From Pollutimonas sp963712655 (GTDB lineage: Bacteria > Pseudomonadota > Gammaproteobacteria > Burkholderiales > Burkholderiaceae_B): a DNA stretch of 64,000 nucleotides. Below the pieces are notes generated by a model. It made no database searches and was not told where the DNA came from. It saw only the letters and a list, made by a program, of their open reading frames with translations. The DNA is taken from NCBI GenBank assembly GCA_963712655.1, contig CAVQIT010000001.1, forward strand, positions 269,268-333,267. The letters are read 5' to 3'. Made by a program: the position numbers and the translations under genes. Positions 8,896 to 17,771 of this stretch are shown piece by piece. Position 1 is the stretch's first letter. Every line of letters begins with the position of its first letter.

Positions 8896-10168
8896 ATGAA
8901 TGCACCTGTATCGGCCAGAATAGTGAATCAGCATCTTATCGATCCCGAGGTTTGCATACGCTGCAATACGTGCGAGGAAACCTGTCCGATCGACGCGATT
9001 ACGCACGATTCCAACAATTATGTGGTCGATCCAAACATCTGCAATCATTGCATGGCCTGTGTTCCTCCTTGTCCCACCGGCGCTATCGACAACTGGATCA
9101 AGGTTCTGGCCGGGCAGGCCCATACGCTTGAGGACCAGTTCGGCTGGGAAGTTTTACCCGCCGCGCAGGATATTCCCGATGCGGCGGCGGATGACCTGGA
9201 CGAAAGCGATGTTTCCAGCACCGTTTTGGCTGGAGCCGGCGGCCAGGATGTCGACTCCGGGCTGGATGGGGCACCTTCCACCGGAGCGGGCTCAAGTATT
9301 CCGCCATGGTCGGCGGCGCACCCTTACGTCAACTTGTATACCCACAAGAACCCGGCGACCGCCACCGTGGTGGGAAACTACCGCGTAACAGGAGACGATA
9401 CTGAAAGCGATATCAGGCATATCGTGCTGGATTTCGGCACGACTGTCGTTTCCGGTCCTGGAGGGGCAGTCGATCGCCATATTCCCGCCCGGCAGCGACA
9501 GCAGTGGGCGCCCGTACCATGCGCGTCAATATTCCATAGCCAGCCCGCGCGACGGCGAGCGTCCGCGCTATAACAACCTTTCCCTTACCGTAAAACGCGT
9601 GACCGCCGATTACGATGGCAAAGCCGCGCTGGGGGTTTGTTCCAATTACCTGTGCGATCTGAAGAAAAACGATACGGTGAAGGTGATAGGGCCGTTCGGG
9701 AATACCTTCCTGATGCCCGATCAGGCCGATGCGAACATCATCATGATCTGCACAGGCACCGGTTCGGCCCCCATGAGAGCCATGACCGAGCGCTGTCGCC
9801 GGCTGGTCAAAGAGCAAGCATTCAGCGGCCGGCTCATGCTGTTCTTTGGGGCGAGAACGCAGCGCGAATTGCCGTATTTCGGGCCGCTGATGAATCTGCC
9901 CAAGGATTTCATCGATATCAATCTGGCCTTGTCGCGCGAGTCGGGACAACCCAAGCGCTATGTCCAGGACCTGATAAAAGACCGGTGCGCCGATGTGCTT
10001 GCCTTGCTTGAAAGCGATAAGACCTGCATCTATGTTTGCGGCCTCAAAGGCATGGAGGACGGGGTCTTGCAGGCTCTGGAATCCACGGTTAGCCAGTCCG
10101 GCGGGGACTGGGCCGATCTGCATGCGCGATTGAAGTTGCAGGGCAGGCTGCATTTCGAAACGTATTGA
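8896..10168 (+). pseudogene. boxA: boxA, benzoyl-CoA 2,3-epoxidase reductase, with one frameshift
   Basis: BoxA is the iron-sulfur flavoprotein that passes NADPH electrons to BoxB. The N-terminal part has two [4Fe-4S] motifs, CIRCNTCEETCP and CNHCMACVPPCP. The C-terminal part has a ferredoxin-NADP reductase-like module with SNYLCDL, GTGSAPMRAM and FFGARTQRELPYF, ending in ETY. The reading frame breaks near 9446-9449: upstream reads ...DFGTTV and the other frame continues FPVLEGQSIAIFPPG without loss. Removing one base restores 423 codons, the usual BoxA length. As written the product stops after 225 residues, before the flavin domain. The indel is not in a long homopolymer; it may be a sequencing error or a recent loss-of-function mutation. 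Confidence 0.9.
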
Positions 10169-10387
10169 TTTATTGCCCGCCGGCGATTGAAACCTGCAAT
10201 TGCCGGCATTTCACAGGAGCGGTGCGCGACGAGAATGCGATGGTTCAGGCGCGCAGGCCCGCTCGTCGAGCGGCCGTGTCGTGCGCAGCTAGCCATCCGC
10301 CCTGTTGGCACGCGCTGTCGCGGATAAGCCCGGATAAGGGTAAACTGGTCGATTTATCAATCAGTTATAGGGGTTGTCGGGTTTACC

Positions 10388-10831
10388 ATGAAATTTAAAG
10401 AATTCGAAGTGGGCATGGTGATCAAGCATCCGCCCGTTGTTGTCGACGAGCAAGAGATGCTGGCATTCGCCAAAGCTTACGATCCACAGTGGTTTCATGT
10501 CGATGCCGAGCGCGCCAAAGGGGGCCGCTGGGGTGGTTTGATCGCCAGCGGCTGGCTGACTTGCGGCCTGGCGATGCGGATGGCGGTGGACGCCGCGTTG
10601 CAAGACTCGGAATCCTTCGGTTCACCCGGCCTGGAAAAGCTGCGCTGGCTGTTGCCGGTACGCCCGGGCGACGCGCTGCGCCTCGAGGCAACCGTGGATT
10701 CGGTCAGGACATCATCCAGTCGCGGCGACCTGGGCATCATGCGTTGGTCTTGGCGCATGTTCAATCAGCGCGACGAGCAAGTGCTGGAACTGGAAGCCAC
10801 CAGCCTGTTCGATCTGGGCAACGCCGAATAA
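10388..10831 (+). CDS. MaoC-like hot-dog dehydratase/hydratase
   Basis: Single hot-dog domain of 147 residues of the MaoC family (R-specific enoyl-CoA hydratase type). The hydratase-2-like stretch FAKAYDPQWFHVDAERA followed by GGLIASGWLT is visible, although the canonical GDxNPxH is altered to YDPQWFH, keeping the histidine and aspartate. It lies 219 nt after boxA, in the same orientation, and convergent to gcdH. A role in hydrating didehydroadipyl-CoA or another CoA thioester below the box pathway is plausible from position but unproven. The Shine-Dalgarno site is weak. Confidence 0.8.
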   Translation: MKFKEFEVGMVIKHPPVVVDEQEMLAFAKAYDPQWFHVDAERAKGGRWGGLIASGWLTCGLAMRMAVDAALQDSESFGSPGLEKLRWLLPVRPGDALRLEATVDSVRTSSSRGDLGIMRWSWRMFNQRDEQVLELEATSLFDLGNAE

Positions 10832-10860
10832 CAGGCTGGTCAAGCATGGCCGGGGGATAA

Positions 10861-10881
10861 GGCGGCGCGCTTGGCGCCGCC
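10861..10881. terminator. hairpin between convergent MaoC and gcdH genes
   Basis: GGCGGCGC (10861-10868), a 5-nt loop and GCGCCGCC (10874-10881) form an 8-bp GC stem just past the ends of both convergent genes. There is no clear U tract on either strand, so intrinsic termination is only possible, not certain. Confidence 0.4.
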
Positions 10882-10894
10882 GGCAACCCGCTAT

Positions 10895-12088
10895 TTAGAA
10901 AAACGCCTGCAGGCCTGTCTGCGCGCGGCCCAGGATCAAGGCGTGCACATCGTGCGTGCCTTCATAGGTATTGACCACTTCCAGATTGACCAGGTGGCGG
11001 GCAACGCCGAACTCGTCCGAAATCCCATTGCCGCCCAGCATGTCGCGGGCCAGGCGCGCAATATCCAGCGCCTTGCCGCAGGAATTGCGCTTCATCATCG
11101 AGGTGATTTCAACCGCGGCGGTGCCTTCGTCTTTCATGCGCCCCAGGCGCAGGCAACCTTGCAGCGCCATGGTGATGTCGGTTTGCATGTCGGCCAGCTT
11201 CTTCTGGATCAACTGCGTGGCGGCCAGGGGACGCCCGAACTGTTTGCGATCCATGGTGTACTGGCGGGCGGTGTGCCAGCAGGCTTCGGCGGCGCCCAAG
11301 GCGCCCCAGGCGATGCCGAAGCGCGCGGAATTCAGGCAGGTGAATGGACCGCGCAGGCCGGTGACGCCAGGCAGCATTTGATCGGCGCCGATTTCGACTT
11401 CATCCATGACGACTTCGCCGGTGATCGAGGCGCGCAGGCCTACCTTGCCGTGGATCGCCGGCGCGGAAAGGCCTTTCATCCCTTTTTCGAGAATAAAGCC
11501 GCGGATCTTGCCGTCATCCTCGCCGCCGACCACTTTGCCCCAGACCACGAAGACGTCGGCGATAGGCGAATTGGTGATCCACATTTTGTTGCCGCTAAGC
11601 TTATAGCCATTGGCCGTCTTGACCGCGCGCGTTTCCATGCTGCCTGGATCCGAGCCGTGATTCGGTTCGGTCAGGCCGAAGCAGCCTATCCATTCTCCGC
11701 GCGCCAGCTTGGGCAGGTATTTGCGCTTTTGCGCTTCGCTGCCGAATTCATTGATGGGCACCATGACGAGCGATGATTGCACGCTCATCATGGATCGGTA
11801 ACCGGAGTCGATGCGCTCGACCTCGCGCGCGATCAGGCCATAGCTGACGTAGTTCAGGCCGGCGCCGCCGTATTCTTCGGGTATGGTCGCGCCCAGCAAG
11901 CCAAGCTCGCCCATTTCCGGAAAAATGGCGGCATCGGTTTTCTCGTGGCGGAAGGCTTCCAGCACACGCGTAGCCAGCTTGTCCTGGGCATAGGCCTGCG
12001 CGGCATCGCGCACCATGCGCTCTTCTTCGGTCAACTGGGCATCCAGCAACAGGGGGTCTTGCCAATGAAAGGTAGGGGCTGCCGACAT
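10895..12088 (-). CDS. gcdH: glutaryl-CoA dehydrogenase (decarboxylating)
   Basis: Acyl-CoA dehydrogenase of 397 residues that oxidises and decarboxylates glutaryl-CoA to crotonyl-CoA, passing electrons to ETF. Family signatures are visible: IAREVERIDSGYRS, CFGLTEPNHGSDPGSM in the flavin region, GKVGLRASITG, and near the end NTYEGTHDVHALILGRAQTG with the catalytic glutamate. Length matches GcdH. It is leftward, 73 nt downstream of the broken TPP-enzyme gene, with a good hairpin between, so it probably has its own promoter. It serves lysine/tryptophan or aromatic catabolism; a direct link to the box pathway is not required. Confidence 0.95.
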   Translation of the reverse strand: MSAAPTFHWQDPLLLDAQLTEEERMVRDAAQAYAQDKLATRVLEAFRHEKTDAAIFPEMGELGLLGATIPEEYGGAGLNYVSYGLIAREVERIDSGYRSMMSVQSSLVMVPINEFGSEAQKRKYLPKLARGEWIGCFGLTEPNHGSDPGSMETRAVKTANGYKLSGNKMWITNSPIADVFVVWGKVVGGEDDGKIRGFILEKGMKGLSAPAIHGKVGLRASITGEVVMDEVEIGADQMLPGVTGLRGPFTCLNSARFGIAWGALGAAEACWHTARQYTMDRKQFGRPLAATQLIQKKLADMQTDITMALQGCLRLGRMKDEGTAAVEITSMMKRNSCGKALDIARLARDMLGGNGISDEFGVARHLVNLEVVNTYEGTHDVHALILGRAQTGLQAFF

Positions 12089-12131
12089 GATGGGCTCCGG
12101 GTCAAATAAGTTTAAAGATAAAGGAAGTATC

Positions 12132-12151
12132 GGGCCTGCCGAGGCAGGCCC
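12132..12151 (-). terminator. terminator-like hairpin after the TPP-enzyme gene
   Basis: GGGCCTGCC and GGCAGGCCC separated by two bases form a perfect 9-bp stem beginning 11 nt after the TPP-enzyme stop codon. On the minus strand it is followed by a pyrimidine-rich ACTTCCTTT, a weak U tract. It would separate that gene from gcdH. Confidence 0.55.
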
Positions 12152-12161
12152 GGGCGATGCG

Positions 12162-13860
12162 TTATGCCTGCGCGGCCTGGGCTTGCTGACGGATTTTCGC
12201 CAGTGTCGTCGACGGCGAAATGGTTTCGGGATCGATCAGGCAGTGCAGAATGGCCGGCTTTTTGCTGGCCAGCGCGCGTTCGAAGGCAGGGGCGAATTGC
12301 CCGGTGGTTTCGACCCGCTCGCCATGTCCGCCGAAGGCCTGCGCATAGGCGGCGAAATCGGGATTTTGCAAGGCGGTGGCCGATAGGCGGGCCGGGATAG
12401 TGGCGTTCCTGGTGCATGCGGATGGTGCCATACATGCCGTTGTCGATCAGGATCACGATAATCGGCAATTGATACTGGACGGCGGTGGCGAATTCCTGGC
12501 CATGCATCATGAAGCAGCCATCGCCGGCGAAGCATACTACGGTTTTCGCGGGGTGGATCCGTTTGGCGCCCACTGCCGCGGGCAGGCCATAGCCCATGGA
12601 GCCCGAGGTGGGCGCCAGTTGCGTGCCGTAGCGCTTGAACGCGGTGAAAGCGATGCAGCCAGGTGGCGTAGTTGCCCGCGCCATTGCACATGATGGCGTC
12701 GTCGGGCAGCGCCGAGCGCAAATAGGACATCACCTGGCCCATTTGCAAGTCGCCGGGATGGCTGATTTTCTCCGGGTCGGTCCAGGCAAGATAGCTGGCG
12801 CGCATGCGCTCCAGTTCGTTCGTCCATGGCGCCGAATGGGCCGGCGCCAAGGCGGCCAGGGCCTGCGCGAAGGAGCCGGGCGAGACGTTGATGGCCAGGT
12901 CGGCCCGGTACACACGATTCAGTTCGCCGGCATCCGGGTATACATGCACCAGCGTTTGAGCGGGCACGGGGATGTCGAACAGGGTGTAGCTTGGCTGGCG
13001 ATTTCCGACATGCGGCCGCCGACCAGCAGCACCAGGTCGGCATCCTTGATGCGATTGATCAGTTCGGGATTGCCGCCCAGGCCGACATCGCCGACGAAAC
13101 AGGGATGTTCGACGGAACACAGCATTTGGCGGCGGAATTGCACCGCTACCGGTAATTGGAAGCGGGCGGCGAATTCGGCGAACTGGTCGACGGCCGCCTG
13201 ATCCCAGCGCGTACCGCCCAGTATGGCGATAGGCTTCTTGGCCTGCGCCAGATGTTGGGCCAGTGTATCGATCTGGGCCGCGGTGGGCGAGCTTTCAACG
13301 ACCTCGTAGCGCGGAGCGTCGGCGACTTCAGCGTATTCCACCAGCATGTCTTCAGGCAAGGCGATTACCACAGGCCCGGGACGGCCCGAGGTGGCGACAT
13401 GGAAGGCGCGGGAAATGATTTCGGGGATGCGCTCGACCTGGTCGATTTCGGTAACCCATTTGGCCTGGGTGCCGAAGACGGCGCGGTAATCCATTTCCTG
13501 GAAGGCCTCGCGCTCGCGCATGCCGCGTTCAATCTGCCCTACGAACAGAATCAGCGGGGTGGAATCCTGCGAGGCGATGTGCACGCCCGCAAGCGCGTTC
13601 GAGGCGCCGGGCCCGCGCGTTACCATGCAGATGCCGGGCGCCCCGGTAAGCTTGCCGTGAGCGTCGGCCATCATGGCGGCGCCGCCTTCCTGGCGGCATA
13701 CCGTGACCTGTATGGCGGCGTCGTGCAGGCCGTCGAGCACGGCCAGGTAGCTTTCGCCGGGCACGCAAAATACATGTTGGACGCCTTGCGCGATTAACTG
13801 GTCGACAAGAATATGGCCGCCCAGGCGGCGGCGAACTGCGGAATTGGTGCTTGCTTTCAT
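12162..13860 (-). pseudogene. thiamine-diphosphate-dependent enzyme (acetolactate-synthase-like), three frameshifts
   Basis: A three-domain TPP enzyme of about 565 codons, interrupted. The N-terminal Pyr domain (QGVQHVFCVPGESYLAVL, glutamate included, then MVTRGPGASNA) and the PP domain (CFAGDGCFMMHGQEF to DNGMYGTIRMHQERHYPG) identify the acetolactate synthase/decarboxylase superfamily. Three single-base indels break the frame: a missing T near 12991 (MSEIASQ-SYTLFDIP), an extra A at 12647-12649 (WLHRF-TAFKRYG) and an extra G at 12389-12391 (HYPGR-LSATALQNPDF). All three sit in short homopolymers and no sequence is lost, so sequencing error is a strong alternative to real decay. The substrate is not predictable; carboligase or 2-keto-acid decarboxylase are the options. 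It is divergent from the LysR gene. Confidence 0.85.
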
Positions 13861-13887
13861 AGGCCGTCAGGATAATGTGCGTTGATG

Positions 13888-13917
13888 GCACAACGCAATT
13901 GATAAAATTGCACAACG
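13888..13917. promoter_or_regulatory. candidate LysR operator in the divergent region
   Basis: GCAATT-GATAA-AATTGC (13895-13911) is a perfect inverted repeat and contains the T-N11-A pattern of LysR binding sites. It is flanked by two copies of GCACAACG at 13888 and 13910. Its position between the TPP-enzyme gene and the LysR gene is where such a regulator would act on both. Confidence 0.5.
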
Positions 13918-14002
13918 TTTTGCCTATTATGCAAGATATTGCGGCGGTGGATCGCAATCGTCGATTCCACCGCCCGCGCACGCCATGCAACAGGACAGGT
14001 CC

Positions 14003-14908
14003 ATGAGAAAAGGTATTCCGAATTTAGGCGCATTGCAGGCTTTCGAGGCGACAGCCAGGCTGGGTTCGTTTTCGCGCGCGGCCGAAGAGCTTTCCCTGAC
14101 CCACAGCGCGGTTTATCGGCAGGTCACGGGCCTGGAGCAGCGCCTGGGCGTTGAATTGCTCACAAGGGTGCGCCGCCGCGTGGCGGTTACCAGCGCCGGC
14201 GCGGAATACGCGGCCCGGGTGCGCCACCATCTGGAGCAACTGGAAAAGGACACTTTGGGGCTGGTGGCGCGTTCCGGCATGGGGCGCAGCCTGCATGTGG
14301 CGGTGCTGCCGACGCTGGCCACCACCTGGCTGGTTCCGCGCCTGCCCGATTTCCAGCGCCGGCATGGCGATATCGCGGTCAGCCTGTCGGTGCGCACCCT
14401 GCCTTTCCAATTCAATGACCAGCCCTTCGATGCGGCGATATACCACGCGGGGCAAATCTGGCCGCAAACCATAGGCATCAAGTTGTTCGATGAAGATGAA
14501 CTGCTGCCTGTATGTTCCGCGTCGGCCTTGGGCGCGGCGGCAAACCCGGATGATCCCATGGCCGGATTGGTGCATTTGCATATGTCGTCGCGCCCGGATG
14601 CCTGGCGCCAGTGGTACCAGGCGCAGCAGCGAGAATACGTCCCTTCGATCAGCGCCGGCCCGCGCTATGAGTTGTTCACCATGATTCTGGCGGCCGTGCA
14701 CGCGGGCATGGGCGTGGCGCTGGTTCCTAGATTCCTGGTGCAGGATGAAATAGAATCCGGGCGCCTGGTCGCGCCGACCAAGGGCAGCCTGAAAGTGCGC
14801 GAGGCGTATTTTTTCAGCTATCCGGCGGCGGTCGAGCCAAGCGAGGCGCTGCGGGCATTTGAAGCCTGGCTGGCGGGCATCACACATACACTGGAGAATA
14901 AGAAATGA
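14003..14908 (+). CDS. LysR-family (GcvA-type) transcriptional regulator
   Basis: DNA-binding regulator of 301 residues. The N-terminal winged helix-turn-helix (NLGALQAFEATARLGSFSRA, then SLTHSAVYRQVTGLE) is followed by a periplasmic-binding-protein-like effector domain resembling GcvA/AmpR-type proteins (WLVPRLPDFQRRHGDI). ATG 14003 is preferred over the ATG at 13985 because ACAGG precedes it and MRKGIPNLGALQAFE is the family-like start. Its stop overlaps the start of the gamma-glutamyltransferase gene by four bases (ATGA), and it is divergent from the TPP-enzyme gene. It probably controls both neighbours; the effector is unknown. Confidence 0.9.
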   Translation: MRKGIPNLGALQAFEATARLGSFSRAAEELSLTHSAVYRQVTGLEQRLGVELLTRVRRRVAVTSAGAEYAARVRHHLEQLEKDTLGLVARSGMGRSLHVAVLPTLATTWLVPRLPDFQRRHGDIAVSLSVRTLPFQFNDQPFDAAIYHAGQIWPQTIGIKLFDEDELLPVCSASALGAAANPDDPMAGLVHLHMSSRPDAWRQWYQAQQREYVPSISAGPRYELFTMILAAVHAGMGVALVPRFLVQDEIESGRLVAPTKGSLKVREAYFFSYPAAVEPSEALRAFEAWLAGITHTLENKK

Positions 14909-16695
14909 TGGAATGGGTAGTTCGCCGCGCATTGCGGCAGGCGGCGGTCTGTTTGCTGGGCGTCGCCGGGGCGCTGTCCTGGCCCGCCGTATCGGCTTTC
15001 GAAACGAGTACGCCCGCCGGCGTTCAGGACATCAATCCCGAAGCCGCCACCTCGTCTTCGGCGGGCGGCAGCCAGGTCGCCCATGTGCCGCACTATATGG
15101 TGGGCAGCGCGCATCCTCTGGCAAGCCAGGCGGGCGCGGACATTTTGGCGGAGGGCGGCAGCGCCACAGATGCGTTGATCGCCAGCCAGATGGTGCTCAA
15201 CCTGGTCGAGCCGCAGTCTTCGGGCATAGGCGGCGGCGCCGTCATCATTGCCTACGATGCCAAAACGCAGTCCTTGCAATCCTACGACGGCCGGGAAACG
15301 GCGCCGGCCGCCGCGCGCAGCGATCGTTTCATGAAAAACCGCCAGGCCATTCCGTTCTGGGAGGCGGTCAATAGCGGCCGCTCGGTGGGCACGCCGGGCT
15401 TGTTGCGCGTGTTGGGACTGATGCATGAACAGCATGGACGCTTAAGCTGGGCCCGCCTTTTCGCGCCCGCCATTGCCTTGGCCGAGCAGGGCTTCCCCGT
15501 ATCGAAGCGCCTGCATGCCTTGCTTATCGATAACAACGGCTTGCGCGATCAGGCGGCGGCCGCCGCCTATTTTTACGATGCGCAAGGCCATCCCTGGCCG
15601 GTGGGCCATAAATTGGTCAACAAGCCTTTGGCGCAGGTGTTCCGGCAGGTCGCGGAAAAGGGCCCGCAGGCATTCTACGAAGGGCGTATTGCGCAGGATA
15701 TTGTCAACGCCGTTGCCGGCCATGCGGTTCCCGGCGACCTGACCCTGCGGGATATGGCCGGCTATAAGGCGCTGGAACGTGCGCCGGTATGCGCTCCCTA
15801 CAAGGCGTATACCCTGTGCGGCATGCCGCCGCCCACTTCGGGGCCGCTGGCAGTCATGCAGATGCTGGAAATTCTGCGGCACACGCCTATCGCCGGTTTG
15901 CCGCCCGACTCTCTGGAAGCCCTGCATTATTTTTCCGAAGCGGGCAAGCTGGCTTATGCGGATCGGGATGTATACGTGGCCGACCCTGATTTTATCGATG
16001 TCCCGGTAAAAGCCATGCTGGATCCGGAGTACCTGGCTTTACGCGCCGGCCTGATTCGTCCCGACCGCACGATAGGCCGGGCGCCGCCCGGCGACCCGGC
16101 CGGCATGCTGGCGATCCGCGGCAAGGACAAGTCTCCTGAACTGCCTTCCACTACGCAGGTGTCGGTGGCGGATGCCCAGGGAAATGTGGTGTCCATGACC
16201 AGCACCGTCGAGTCGGCGTTCGGCAGCAAGATCTTTGTGGATGGCTTCCTGCTGAATAATCAACTGACCGATTTTTCGCTGTCGGATGTCGATGAGGACG
16301 GCAAACCGGTCGCCAACCGGCTTGAGCCGCTGAAGCGTCCACGCAGTTCGATGGCGCCCATGCTGGTGCTCAAGGACGGCAAGCCTTTCATGGCCATAGG
16401 CTCGCCGGGCGGTAGCGCCATTATCAATTATGTGGCCAAGGCGCTGCTGGGTGTGCTGGACTGGGGCTTGACTATCCAGCAAGCCGTGGATTTGCCTAAT
16501 CGGGGTAGCCGCAACACATTTACAGAGCTGGAAAAAAATACGTCCCTGCATGGTTTGGCGGCAGGCTTGCGGGCGATGGGGCACGAAGTGCGCGAAGTGG
16601 ATTTCCCCAGCGGTTTGCAAGGAATACTGCTGACGCCGGAGGGTTTGCAGGGCGGTTCCGATCCACGGCGCGAGGGCGTTTCCAGAGGAGGCTAA
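14905..16695 (+). CDS. ggt: gamma-glutamyltransferase
   Basis: N-terminal nucleophile hydrolase of 596 residues, made as a proenzyme that cleaves itself into two subunits and removes or transfers the gamma-glutamyl group of glutathione and related compounds. A signal peptide (residues 1-31, ending PAVSA) predicts a periplasmic protein. GIGGGAVIIAYD and YDGRETAPAA are family motifs. The predicted nucleophile is T416 in LPSTTQVSVADAQGN; the histidine that usually follows the TT pair is Gln here. SPGGSAIINYVAKALL near residue 500 is the conserved GGS region. Its start overlaps the LysR stop, so the two are translationally coupled, an unusual arrangement for ggt. Confidence 0.92.
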   Translation: MMEWVVRRALRQAAVCLLGVAGALSWPAVSAFETSTPAGVQDINPEAATSSSAGGSQVAHVPHYMVGSAHPLASQAGADILAEGGSATDALIASQMVLNLVEPQSSGIGGGAVIIAYDAKTQSLQSYDGRETAPAAARSDRFMKNRQAIPFWEAVNSGRSVGTPGLLRVLGLMHEQHGRLSWARLFAPAIALAEQGFPVSKRLHALLIDNNGLRDQAAAAAYFYDAQGHPWPVGHKLVNKPLAQVFRQVAEKGPQAFYEGRIAQDIVNAVAGHAVPGDLTLRDMAGYKALERAPVCAPYKAYTLCGMPPPTSGPLAVMQMLEILRHTPIAGLPPDSLEALHYFSEAGKLAYADRDVYVADPDFIDVPVKAMLDPEYLALRAGLIRPDRTIGRAPPGDPAGMLAIRGKDKSPELPSTTQVSVADAQGNVVSMTSTVESAFGSKIFVDGFLLNNQLTDFSLSDVDEDGKPVANRLEPLKRPRSSMAPMLVLKDGKPFMAIGSPGGSAIINYVAKALLGVLDWGLTIQQAVDLPNRGSRNTFTELEKNTSLHGLAAGLRAMGHEVREVDFPSGLQGILLTPEGLQGGSDPRREGVSRGG

Positions 16696-16757
16696 GAGCG
16701 CGGGACCGTCGCCGGAAGTCTTTGAAACCGCGTCCGCATTGCGAGGCGAGACAATTT

Positions 16758-17771
16758 CTATTCGGTGATTTCGGCGAATTGCAACAACTTCATCGGCGGA
16801 TATAACCGCAATTTACGCGCTGCCTTCATATTGATCAGCACGGAGTGGTGGGTGATGGTGGGGGTGGCCAGTTCGCCTGCTTGCTTGTTATTGAACAAAA
16901 TCTGTCCGGCCTGGTAGGCCGCGACCTGCCCGATGCTGGCCAGCGGGCTGATCAGGCCAAGCAGCAGTTCGCCCTTGCGAAACGCCGATTCAGTCGAACT
17001 GAATATTGGCATGCTATAGGCCATTGCGTTGCCGCTAATGGTTGCGATCTGCTGCAAGGTGAAGGTCGAGCCGATGTAGTAGAGAAAATCCGGCTTGCTT
17101 TCGGCAATTCGCGTGACGGCGGCCGGAATGTCGCCGGCGACGGGCTTGCCGTCCGGCCCCAGGGCGAGCGTGGTTTCGGCCACCTGTACGCCACGCGCCT
17201 CGAAGGCCTGGCGCGCCGTTTCCGCTTGCGCGACGGCAGCCGGTTCGTTGGTGTTGTACAGCATGCCGACCTTGTTCAGCTTGCGGTAGGACGCCAGCAA
17301 GTTAACCTGGGTTTCGATTGGCACGGCGGTATTGGCGCCGGCGATATTGGGCCGTCCTGAATGCCGTGCATCGCGCGCGATTTTCGATTCGACCGGATTG
17401 CCGACATACATATACACCACGGGAATATCCTTGATATAAGGCGTCGTATCGGCGGCGTCGTAAGGGCCGGCCACGGCCAGCGTAATGCCTGTGCCCCAAG
17501 TGGCGATCAGGTCCGGATGCAATTCGCGCGCTTGCGCGACGAAGCCGGCGGTGCGCGCGACATCGCCGTCGACATCGCGCCAGATGAAACGGACTGGACC
17601 CTGGCTTTCCAGATTGCGCTGGAAGCTCAGGCACACCTCTTCGCAGCCCCGGTTGGTAATCAGGAATACGACCTTCGCTGCTGTCTCGGTGGCCGATGCC
17701 GGCGCCGTGGCGGCAAACAGGCCGCCGCCCAAAGCCAGCGCGCGCGCCAGCATGAAAAAATATCTGCTCAT
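16758..17771 (-). CDS. ABC-transporter-type substrate-binding protein
   Basis: Periplasmic binding protein of 337 residues of the ABC_sub_bind (TrpX/YtrF-like) type. A signal peptide (residues 1-28, ending APASA) is followed by the two-lobed fold: WGTGITLAVAG, IPVVYMYVGNPV, VGMLYNTNEPAA, SKPDFLYYIGSTFTL and PIFSSTESAFRKGELLLG. GTG-free start: ATG 17771 has GGAGAATC upstream and overlaps the TGA of the preceding sensor-MFS gene (ATGA). No permease or ATPase gene follows, so it probably serves as the ligand receptor of the signalling operon rather than a transporter part. Ligand unknown; relatives bind amino acids such as tryptophan/tyrosine or related small molecules. Confidence 0.85.
   Translation of the reverse strand: MSRYFFMLARALALGGGLFAATAPASATETAAKVVFLITNRGCEEVCLSFQRNLESQGPVRFIWRDVDGDVARTAGFVAQARELHPDLIATWGTGITLAVAGPYDAADTTPYIKDIPVVYMYVGNPVESKIARDARHSGRPNIAGANTAVPIETQVNLLASYRKLNKVGMLYNTNEPAAVAQAETARQAFEARGVQVAETTLALGPDGKPVAGDIPAAVTRIAESKPDFLYYIGSTFTLQQIATISGNAMAYSMPIFSSTESAFRKGELLLGLISPLASIGQVAAYQAGQILFNNKQAGELATPTITHHSVLINMKAARKLRLYPPMKLLQFAEITE

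Noticed and set aside
10310..10330. TTGGCACGCGCTG as sigma54 site before the MaoC gene
   Set aside because: The -12 half does not match and no enhancer-binding regulator is nearby.
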